Part shown: in pieces, positions 1 to 5,078 of the stretch
Layout of the letters: every line of letters begins with the position of its first letter
Numbering within the stretch: the stretch's first letter is position 1
DNA from: CAZXBB01 sp964638815
GTDB taxonomy: Bacteria > Planctomycetota > Phycisphaerae > Phycisphaerales > SM1A02
Assembly (NCBI GenBank): GCA_964638815.1
Contig: CAZXBB010000246.1
Coordinates: 1-5,396, forward strand
Length of the DNA: 5,396 nucleotides
Direction: 5' to 3'
Made by a program: the position numbers and the translations under genes
The notes under the pieces: model-generated
What the model was told of the DNA's origin: nothing
What the model saw: only the letters and a program-made list of their open reading frames with translations
Database searches by the model: none

Positions 1-88
1 GGTCGCGTCAGGGGGGTCGCGTCAGGGGTGGTCGCGTCAGGGGGGGTTGCGTCAGGGGGGGTCGCGTCAGGTGGGTCGCGTCAGGGGT
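1..88. repeat. Short tandem array (units of 14-15 bp) at the 3' end of the NTF2-like gene
   Basis: Six near-identical copies of a unit reading GTCGCGTCAGGGGGG on the plus strand begin at about 2, 16, 31, 46, 61 and 75, so the period is 14 or 15 bp. Copies differ by single changes (GTTGCG at 46, a shorter G run at 70-74) and by run length. The array continues past the left edge, so its true size is unknown. On the minus strand each copy carries TGACGCGAC, and the copy nearest the gene supplies the TGA stop of the NTF2-like gene (81-83). The TGAs begin at 8, 22, 37, 52, 67 and 81 and fall in all three minus-strand frames. There are no spacers, so it is not a CRISPR. The plus strand has repeated G runs of 4-7 bases. 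Confidence 0.93.
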
Positions 89-698
89 TCGTCGCGGGGA
101 GGTACTCAGGCGGGATCGACGTTCCCGGCCTCTCGCGGTCCCACGCGACGCCGGCGATCCACCACCGGCCGCCGGCCGAGACGAGCTGGAAGCTGTTGAC
201 CCCGCGCGTGTACGCGGGGTCGTCGCGACGATGGCGCGACTCGTACGTGCTCCAGACATGCGCGATGTGCCCGAACGTCACGACGCGCTCCGCGATCGCG
301 CTCTCGAAGTAGCCCCCACGCTCGAAGTAGGTCCTGTTGGCGGCCTCGAACTGCGCCGGCGTGAGCTCGAGGACGCGCTCCTCGGCGCCGGACGGCATCA
401 CGGTGACGAGACGGGCGTCGCCGCGGAAGAGCGACGCGAAGCGCTCCCAGTCCCGCTGGGCGCCGGGCGGGCCGGAGAGCGAGGCGTAGTACGCGGCGAC
501 GATGTCGCCGATCGCGGCGACGTCGATATCGGGCGGCGCCGGTCTCGGCGCGGGCGCGTCGGGCAGCGGCGGATGGCCGGGCGGCAGCGCGGGGACGGCC
601 GGACGCGTGACGGGGGGGTGACCGGGGGGCAGCGCGTCGTCGGTGCGCGACGCGGCGATGACGGCGAACGCGATGATCGTGGCGGCGAGGGTGCGCAT
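81..698 (-). CDS. Secreted NTF2-like / SnoaL-like domain protein with Pro-rich LPPGHPP linker
   Basis: This 205-residue protein starts with a short export signal (residues 1-17, hydrophobic TIIAFAVIAA), probably cut by signal peptidase I near Ala16/Ser17; there is no lipobox cysteine. Residues 21-57 form a proline-rich linker with two copies of LPPGHPP (23-29 and 38-44). Residues 59-187 look like a cone-shaped NTF2-like fold: an N-terminal helix (IGDIVAAYYASL), a WERFASLFRGDARLV segment, a central helix, then strands ending in GGRWWIAGVAWDRE. NTF2-like proteins are diverse and many only bind small ligands, so no reaction can be assigned. The ATG at 696-698 is supported by GGAGGAG five bases upstream. 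It is the last gene of the minus-strand train, 43 nt after the PH-domain gene. Its stop codon lies inside the tandem array. Fold call good; function unknown. Confidence 0.85.
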   Translation of the reverse strand: MRTLAATIIAFAVIAASRTDDALPPGHPPVTRPAVPALPPGHPPLPDAPAPRPAPPDIDVAAIGDIVAAYYASLSGPPGAQRDWERFASLFRGDARLVTVMPSGAEERVLELTPAQFEAANRTYFERGGYFESAIAERVVTFGHIAHVWSTYESRHRRDDPAYTRGVNSFQLVSAGGRWWIAGVAWDRERPGTSIPPEYLPATNP

Positions 699-703
699 GG
701 GGA

Positions 704-710
704 CTCCTCC
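704..710 (-). promoter_or_regulatory. Strong Shine-Dalgarno of the NTF2-like gene
   Basis: The minus strand reads GGAGGAG here, five bases before the ATG at 698-696. It is the most complete ribosome-binding site in the window, fixes the start of the NTF2-like gene, and suggests this gene is translated independently of the overlapping genes upstream. Confidence 0.85.
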
Positions 711-720
711 GGGTGTGTCG

Positions 721-743
721 ATTGTACGGGCGCCCGGCGCGTC
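721..743 (-). promoter_or_regulatory. Possible internal promoter (-10-like TACAAT) next to a GC palindrome
   Basis: On the minus strand TACAAT (726-721) matches five of six bases of a sigma70 -10 box and lies just downstream of the palindrome CGGGCGCCCG (727-736). A transcript starting some 7 bases further would include the strong RBS at 704-710 as a very short leader. No good -35 hexamer is visible at the usual spacing, so this is only a candidate for separate expression of the NTF2-like gene. Confidence 0.2.
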
Positions 744-1494
744 ACGACGGGGGCCGCGCGAGCGCGCCCGTCGCGTCCCGGATCTCGCGGAGCGCCGCGA
801 TGTGCACCGCGCGCCACCCCCCGCGTGACGCCGGCTGCTCGTCTCCGAGTCCGGTCGCGCGGCTCGACCGGAGCTGCGCGAGGATCCGGTCGCGCAGGCC
901 CGTCGTGTCGGCGATGCCCTCGATCAGCGCGCGGTTGGCGATCGCGAGTCCCTGTTTCGACTTGTCGCCGCCGCCGCCGGCGGTCTCGATCACGAGACTG
1001 CCGACGTTGAAGTACCGCTGGAGCGGCCCCTGCTCGACCTTCACGTTCTGCACGTTCTCGAACGTGATCGTCATCTCGTGGATGATCCAGATGCCCCGGC
1101 GGATCCGCAGGCTGCGCCTCGTCATCACGTACCAGGTCGTGTCGAAGCGCAGGTGAAGGCCGACGTATCCGATCAGGCCGGGCACGACCACCACGAGAAG
1201 AGCGAGCGGGAGCACGAGAACGCCGACCCACGGGAGCGTCGCCATGATCACGATCCACAGGATCGAGACCGCCAGCCCGGCGAGGACGGCGACGAACCAG
1301 AACCAGAATCGGAAATAGTCGAGCAGCCCCGGATCCGGCCGGAACGCGGTCGGCGCATCGCCCGGGGCGGCGGGCAGGTCCGGCGGCTCGGCGGGGACGC
1401 GGAACCAGTCGATCAGCGCGCGCCAGACGCCACGGTAGAACCACCGGGCCGCCCCGGCGAGCTGATCGGGCAGCTCGTCGCTCGCGCGGGTCAC
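742..1494 (-). CDS. Membrane-anchored bacterial PH-domain protein (bPH2/DUF304, YdbS/YdbT-like), second of a pair
   Basis: The 250-residue protein has an amphipathic, Trp-rich N-terminus (about 13-33), a Pro/Ala linker, and two adjacent membrane segments (about 63-84 and 88-112). A bacterial PH domain covers roughly 115-206. Its diagnostic second half is visible: ITFENVQNVKVEQGPLQRYF (143-162), then the strand VGSLVIETAG (164-173), as in YdbS/YdbT proteins, where such domains face the cytoplasm. After a GGGG loop come two helices, and the C-terminus carries ALREIRD (234-240), also present in the neighbour. Translation starts at GTG 1494-1492, chosen because GGGAGG lies seven bases upstream and because it overlaps the preceding stop by 4 nt. 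Molecular function of this family is poorly known. Family call firm; role inferred only as envelope-associated. Confidence 0.88.
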   Translation of the reverse strand: MTRASDELPDQLAGAARWFYRGVWRALIDWFRVPAEPPDLPAAPGDAPTAFRPDPGLLDYFRFWFWFVAVLAGLAVSILWIVIMATLPWVGVLVLPLALLVVVVPGLIGYVGLHLRFDTTWYVMTRRSLRIRRGIWIIHEMTITFENVQNVKVEQGPLQRYFNVGSLVIETAGGGGDKSKQGLAIANRALIEGIADTTGLRDRILAQLRSSRATGLGDEQPASRGGWRAVHIAALREIRDATGALARPPS

Positions 1495-2015
1495 GGCGCG
1501 GCCTCCCGGCTGCGGGTCTGCGCGAGCCGGCGCAGATCGTCCCGGATCTCGCGCAGCAGCGCGAGCGCTTCGTCGCCGCCGCCGTCCGGCGTCTCGTCGC
1601 CCTCGTCGTCATCGCCCCGCGCGCCGCGCATCCGCGAGTACAGGTAGTCGCGGAGGGCCTCCGGGTCCTCGACGCCTTCGATCGTCATCTCGGCGCCGGC
1701 GGATCCCGACGCGGTCTGCACCGAGACCGATGCGAGCCCGAGCCATCGCTGGATGATGTTGCGCGAGACGTGGATGTCCTGGATGCGCCGGAACGTCAGG
1801 TAGATCTCGCGGCGGAAGAGGAATCCCCACGACATCGAGACGCCCTCGTCGTCGAACTTGTAGCGCATCGTGTGGTACTTGAAGTACAGCGGAGGAAAGA
1901 CGAACGGGAACCCCAGAACTGTCATCGCGGCGACGATCGTGTAGTACGTGAGCAGGCCGCGGATCGGCCGCGTGATGATCCGGGGATCGAACGGGGTGAC
2001 GGGGGTGGCGCTCAT
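1491..2015 (-). CDS. Membrane-anchored bacterial PH-domain protein (bPH2/DUF304, YdbS-like), first of a pair
   Basis: A 174-residue protein. One hydrophobic stretch (about 22-45, LLTYYTIVAAMTVLGFPF and onward) forms a membrane hairpin or single span. The PH domain (about 46-128) begins YHTMRYKFDDEGVSMSWGF and contains the family hallmark TFRRIQDIHVSRNIIQRW (74-91) followed by LGLASVSVQTASG (92-104). A Gly/Asp/Glu-rich linker (131-149) leads to a charged C-terminal helix, ALALLREIRDDLRRL (150-164). The ATG at 2015-2013 overlaps the stop of the ATPase gene (ATGA, 2012-2015) and the gene ends with a 4-nt overlap on the next PH gene, so the three are very probably co-translated. Paired PH proteins are common in bacteria (ydbS-ydbT of Bacillus). 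No catalytic residues are expected or seen. Confidence 0.88.
   Translation of the reverse strand: MSATPVTPFDPRIITRPIRGLLTYYTIVAAMTVLGFPFVFPPLYFKYHTMRYKFDDEGVSMSWGFLFRREIYLTFRRIQDIHVSRNIIQRWLGLASVSVQTASGSAGAEMTIEGVEDPEALRDYLYSRMRGARGDDDEGDETPDGGGDEALALLREIRDDLRRLAQTRSREAAP
1502..1507 (-). promoter_or_regulatory. Shine-Dalgarno that decides a GTG start
   Basis: GGGAGG on the minus strand, seven bases before GTG at 1494-1492 and inside the end of the upstream PH gene. It supports the non-ATG start and re-initiation across the 4-nt overlap (GTGA). Confidence 0.75.
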
Positions 2016-2890
2016 GTCTCTGTTTCCGTCGTGGTCGTCACGTCATGATGCGGCCCAGGCGTGCTCTTCGCGCGGGGGTCGATCGCCGGCACCGCCTCGA
2101 GCAGCCGCCGCGTGTACGCGTGCTGCGGCCTCAGCCGGATGTCGTCACGGTCGCCGGTCTCGACGATGACGCCGTCGTACATGACCGCGATGCGGTTGCA
2201 GATGTGGTGGATGACCGCCATGTCGTGGCTGATGAAGAGGTACGAGAGCCGGAACTCCTCCTGGAGGTCCTGGAGCAGGTTGAGGATCTGCGACCGGATG
2301 GAGACGTCGAGCGCCGACGTCGGCTCGTCGCAGACGATGAGCTTCGGCTGGAGCGAGAGCGCTCGGGCGATCGAGATCCGTTGCCGCTGGCCGCCGGAGA
2401 ACTCGTGCGGGAAGCGTTCGGCGGCGCCGCGCCACAGCCCGCATCGCTCGAGCAGCTCGTCGACGCGCGATCGCAGCTCCGCGCCGCGGGCGATCCGGTG
2501 CACGAGCAGCGGCTCGCCGACGATCGCGCCGACGCGCATCCGCGGGTTCATCGACGCAGCCGGATTCTGGAAGATGATCTGCATCTCGCGTCGCAGCCGC
2601 CGCAGCTCCCGACGTGGCAGGTCGAAGACGGGGCGGCCGTCGAAGACGACCGCGCCGGACGATGCCGGTATCAGGCCGAGGATGGTGCGCGCGACGGTCG
2701 TCTTCCCGCAACCCGACTCGCCGACGAGGCCGAGCGTCTCGCCGACCCCGAGCTCGAAGCTCACGCCGTTGACCGCGTTCACGTACGACGTCGTGCGCTG
2801 GAGGATGCCGGTGCGGACCGGGAAGCGCGTGCGGAGGTCGCGCACGCGGAGCAGCGGGCGGTCAGCCGGTTCAGCGTTGCGAGCGACCAT
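2012..2890 (-). CDS. oppF: OppF/DppF-type peptide ABC transporter ATP-binding protein
   Basis: This 292-residue protein has all motifs of a working ABC ATPase: Walker A GESGCGKTT (57-65), Q-loop Gln108 in IIFQNP, signature FSGGQ (164-168), Walker B LIVCDE (184-189), D-loop SALD (192-195) and switch His222 in SHD. The IIFQNPAASMNPRM stretch and the C-terminal LRPQHAYTRRLLEAVP (253-268) belong to the oligopeptide/dipeptide/nickel subfamily, whose ATPases (OppD with OppF) drive import through two permeases. Length is usual for the group. The last dozen residues are an unusual Thr/Glu tail (TTTTETET). The ATG at 2890-2888 has only a weak GGAA upstream and lies 35 nt after the htrA-like gene; the stop overlaps the PH gene by 4 nt. 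No permease, binding protein or OppD partner is in the window, so peptide import is a family-level inference; gene symbol given for subfamily, not proven orthology. Confidence 0.9.
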   Translation of the reverse strand: MVARNAEPADRPLLRVRDLRTRFPVRTGILQRTTSYVNAVNGVSFELGVGETLGLVGESGCGKTTVARTILGLIPASSGAVVFDGRPVFDLPRRELRRLRREMQIIFQNPAASMNPRMRVGAIVGEPLLVHRIARGAELRSRVDELLERCGLWRGAAERFPHEFSGGQRQRISIARALSLQPKLIVCDEPTSALDVSIRSQILNLLQDLQEEFRLSYLFISHDMAVIHHICNRIAVMYDGVIVETGDRDDIRLRPQHAYTRRLLEAVPAIDPRAKSTPGPHHDVTTTTETET

Positions 2891-2925
2891 GGGCGTCGGT
2901 TCCGGCGAGGGTTACGATCTCGCCT

Positions 2926-4386
2926 TCACCGTACCACGATCAGGTAGGTCGTGCCGTACGATCCGTCGCGACCGAACGCGCTGACGGGCACCGGGTTGCG
3001 CAGGTCGACCCGCCGGAGCTGCCCGATGAAGTCGTCGGTCGACCTCACGGGCACGCCCTTCACCTCGGTGATCGTCATACCCTCCTCGATCCCGAGCGCG
3101 ATACCGGTGTCGGCGACGACACGCTCGATGATCACGCCCGGGCGGTGCTCGGTGCCCATGCCGGCGGCGAGCGCCGGCGTCGACGTGCTCATCTTCGCGA
3201 TTCCGACCTCGAGGATGCGGTCGAGGCTCTGGTCCGGCGGCAGCTCCCCGAACTCGCGGAGGCGATCGAGACGCGCGAGCCGGACGGGGATGGACAGCTC
3301 CTCGTAGGCGCCGTCGGCAAGATCCGGGCGCCAGATCGAGAGCACCGTCGTCTCGCCGGGGAGGATGGAGGAGATCGTGGACCGCAGTTGCGGCACGCTG
3401 GCGACCGTCGTTCCGTCCACGGACGTCACGATGTCGTTCACCCGGATACCGGCGAGATCCGCCGGGCTCTCGGGCACCACGACGCTGATGCGCACCCCCT
3501 CGCCGCTGAAGCCGAACCGCGCGGTCGTCGTCCGGTTGACCTCCTGGACCTCGACGCCGAGCCAGCCCTTCTCGACGACGCCGGTCCTGATGATCTGCGT
3601 GACCACCGGCTCGATCATCGTGAGCGGGATCGCGAGGCCGATGCCGGCGAACTGCCCTTCCTCGAGCGACGATCGCCGCCCGGTCGCGATCGCCGTGTTC
3701 ATACCGATCACGCGGCCGCGGAAGTCGGTGAGGGGGCCGCCCGAGTTGCCCGGGTTGATCGCGGCGTCGACCTGGATGAAGTTCTCGTAGCCGCCCTGCC
3801 CGAGCGCTTCGACCGAGCGGCCCTTGCCGGAGACGATCCCCGAGGACATCGAGAACTTGAAGTCGAACGGCGAGCCGAACGCGAAGACGAGATCGCCCTG
3901 CCTCACCATGTCCGTCATGTCGGCGAGCACCGCCGGGTGCAGGTGATCGTTCGGGATCGAGAGCACGGCGATGTCGGTGGACCGGTCGGCCCCGACGATC
4001 TCCGCGGGACGAAGCTGGCCCGTGTTGAGCTGCACCTCGATGCGGTCGGCGTCCTTGACGACGTGGTAGTTCGTGACGACGTGACCCTCGGCGTCGTAGA
4101 TCCAGCCGGAGCCGGAGGAGAGCGCGAGGACCCCGCCGCGCTCCGGATCGGACTGCTGCGCGCTGATGTGCACGACGGACGGCTCGACGAAGTCGGCGAT
4201 GTCCTGCGTGGCCCGGTTGAACGCCTCGAGCACGTTGCCGCTCTCGAGGCGATTCGTGGCCTGGATCATCCGGGCCCGGGTCTGCTTGTAGGTGAGCTGC
4301 CGCACCGCGGTCGGACCGAGCACGAGCACCAGCGTCGCGGTCGCGAGGACGATGAGGCTCGGGCCGTACCCGGTGAGCTTGCGCAT
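2926..4386 (-). CDS. htrA: HtrA/DegP-type serine protease with N-terminal membrane anchor and two PDZ domains
   Basis: A 486-residue envelope protease of the S1C family, which degrades or refolds damaged exported proteins. Residues 9-27 (PSLIVLATATLVLVLGPTA) form an uncleaved anchor or signal. The trypsin-like domain (about 60-265) shows the complete triad: His108 in VVTNYHVV, Asp138 in STDIAVL, Ser215 in INPGNSGGPL. PDZ1 starts at KGWLGVEV (273-280) and runs to about 370; PDZ2 covers about 392-486 and includes RPGVIIERVV. The open frame continues upstream to 5238, but the ATG at 4386-4384 is preferred: AGGAG lies eight bases before it, the hydrophobic anchor follows at once, and the upstream frame is low-complexity Arg/Pro sequence through DNA that codes for other things on the plus strand. 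It heads the minus-strand gene train. Anchoring resembles DegS; the two PDZ domains resemble DegP/DegQ. Confidence 0.95.
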   Translation of the reverse strand: MRKLTGYGPSLIVLATATLVLVLGPTAVRQLTYKQTRARMIQATNRLESGNVLEAFNRATQDIADFVEPSVVHISAQQSDPERGGVLALSSGSGWIYDAEGHVVTNYHVVKDADRIEVQLNTGQLRPAEIVGADRSTDIAVLSIPNDHLHPAVLADMTDMVRQGDLVFAFGSPFDFKFSMSSGIVSGKGRSVEALGQGGYENFIQVDAAINPGNSGGPLTDFRGRVIGMNTAIATGRRSSLEEGQFAGIGLAIPLTMIEPVVTQIIRTGVVEKGWLGVEVQEVNRTTTARFGFSGEGVRISVVVPESPADLAGIRVNDIVTSVDGTTVASVPQLRSTISSILPGETTVLSIWRPDLADGAYEELSIPVRLARLDRLREFGELPPDQSLDRILEVGIAKMSTSTPALAAGMGTEHRPGVIIERVVADTGIALGIEEGMTITEVKGVPVRSTDDFIGQLRRVDLRNPVPVSAFGRDGSYGTTYLIVVR

Positions 4387-4587
4387 GCGGTCTTCTCCTG
4401 GCGGACGGTGACTTCTTCGCCGGCGCCGCCGTCGGGTTGCAGATCCCGGGCCAGTATCGGCCTGCGTGAGCCGCCCGCCAAGCGTTCGGACGCCGGAATC
4501 ATCGTATTCGATGACCTGAAGCCCGGGCGCACGGGCCGAGCGCGGGCGGCGTATGGTGCACCAGACGCGTGCCGCAAGGAGACCCGC
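4387..4587. other. Divergent intergenic region with a 6-bp inverted repeat
   Basis: About 200 nt separate the HtrA start (minus) from the orphan RBS/ATG (plus). It should hold the promoter of the minus-strand train, but no convincing -35/-10 pair is visible; TACGAT on the minus strand (4507-4502) is the best -10-like hexamer and lacks a partner. The hexamer overlaps a perfect inverted repeat, TCATCG-TATT-CGATGA (4499-4514), in the most AT-rich part of the region, which could be an operator. A GCCCGGGC palindrome lies at 4521-4528. On the plus strand TATGGT (4551-4556) is a weak -10-like box for the broken gene. Confidence 0.3.
4395..4399 (-). promoter_or_regulatory. Shine-Dalgarno that decides the HtrA start
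   Basis: AGGAG on the minus strand, eight bases before the ATG at 4386-4384. It sets the start of the protease at the membrane anchor rather than at any of the far-upstream in-frame codons. Confidence 0.8.
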
Positions 4588-4590
4588 ATG
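4576..4590 (+). promoter_or_regulatory. Orphan translation start (RBS plus ATG) of the broken surface-protein gene
   Basis: AAGGAG (4576-4581), a six-base spacer and ATG (4588-4590) make a textbook initiation site followed by ATGAGCATCCGA. The reading frame it opens gives only an Arg/Ser-rich shadow of the dockerin remnant, which lies in another frame. The site is best read as the true 5' end of a gene whose middle has been lost. Confidence 0.6.
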
Positions 4591-4943
4591 AGCATCCGAC
4601 CACCGGCTCCCCGGCGATCGATGCTGGCGACAACGTCGGCGCGGGCGAGGCGACGGTCGATCTCGAAGGCAATGCGCGGTTCGTCGACGATCCCGAGACG
4701 CCGGACACGGGGCGCGGTCAGCCCCCGCTCGTTGACATGGGGGCGACCGAGCGGCAGGCGGACGCGTGTCCGGCCGACGTCGACGGGGACGGCACCGTCG
4801 GCTTCGGGGACGTCGTGGCGATCCTCGCAGCGTGAGGCCACGCGGGGGGAGCGGAGGATGTCGACGAGAGCGGATTCGTCGGCTTTGGCGACGTGCTCCT
4901 GGTGCTGGCGGCCTGGGGTCCCTGTGACATGGGGTCCCTGTGA
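4588..4943 (+). pseudogene. Remnant of a secreted surface protein with C-terminal dockerin-like repeats
   Basis: The frame beginning at 4605 encodes GSPAIDAGDN (4605-4634), then ARFVDDPETPDTGRGQPPLV and DMGATE. This is the end of a beta-helix or choice-of-anchor type extracellular protein as found in many planctomycetes. It continues into a first dockerin/EF-hand-like repeat, CPADVDGDGTVGFGDVVAILAA (4767-4832). There the expected Trp codon is TGA (4833-4835). Reading on in the same frame gives a second repeat, DVDESGFVGFGDVLLVLAAWGPC (4857-4925), and a final TGA at 4941-4943, so the stop at 4833 is a nonsense change rather than the natural end. The linker between the repeats has lost the expected Pro and Cys residues. 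The only good start (ATG 4588) is out of frame, and hundreds of residues normally found in such proteins are absent. A GTG at 4569 is in frame but has no RBS. Clearly a decayed gene. Confidence 0.85.
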
Positions 4944-4962
4944 CATGGGGTCCCTGTGACAC
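4915..4962 (+). repeat. Three 16-bp tandem copies derived from the dockerin 3' end
   Basis: GGGGTCCCTGTGACAT occurs at 4915-4930 and 4931-4946, and a third time at 4947-4962 with a single final T-to-C change. The first copy is coding: with the preceding T it supplies the Trp-Gly-Pro-Cys codons that end the second dockerin repeat. As 16 is not a multiple of three, the TGA of each copy (4925, 4941, 4957) lies in a different frame. Each unit also contains an imperfect dyad, CATGGGGTCCCTGTG. The array forms the junction between the dockerin remnant and the SmpB-like fragment. Confidence 0.93.
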
Positions 4963-5078
4963 GCACGACGCTCGCTGACGGCCTGGCGCACGGCAAGCGC
5001 AAGGCGGACAAGCGCCGGGACATGGCCGAGCCGGACGCGACGCGCGAGATGGACCGCGCGATGTCGAAGAAGGTGTGA
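4962..5078 (+). pseudogene. smpB: Fragment resembling the C-terminal tail of SsrA-binding protein SmpB
   Basis: The frame ending at TGA 5076-5078 reads TTLADGLAHGKRKADKRR (4965-5018) and then DMAEPDATREMDRAMSKKV. The spacing GK-x3-DKR-x6-D-A-x-RE-x2-RA fits the end of SmpB (typically GKKLYDKRE..KKRDAEREIARA). That tail folds into a helix in the ribosomal mRNA channel during tmRNA trans-translation. Only about the last 35 of some 150 residues remain: the beta-barrel that binds tmRNA is missing, and upstream sequence is the 16-bp array. A Pro (AEPDA) replaces the usual basic residue, which would disturb the helix and suggests decay. No RBS serves it. The match is from motif memory over a short stretch, so another Lys/Arg-rich tail is possible. 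Confidence 0.6.

Noticed and set aside
1..88. CRISPR array
   Set aside because: Units of 14-15 bp abut directly, with no spacers of unique sequence and no cas genes.
8..259. Minus-strand frame ending in TRPPL repeats
   Set aside because: It is an out-of-frame reading of the NTF2-like gene and the tandem array; the repeat peptide is only the array translated.
3145..4959. 604-codon open frame on the plus strand
   Set aside because: It is antisense to the HtrA gene, rich in Arg/Asp/Glu/His as expected for the complement of a GC-rich gene, and shows no domain.
4605..5078. Dockerin remnant fused to the SmpB-like tail by read-through
   Set aside because: Both parts lie in the same frame, but two TGA codons (4833, 4941) separate them and TGA is the normal stop in this genome segment; the shared frame has a one-in-three chance.
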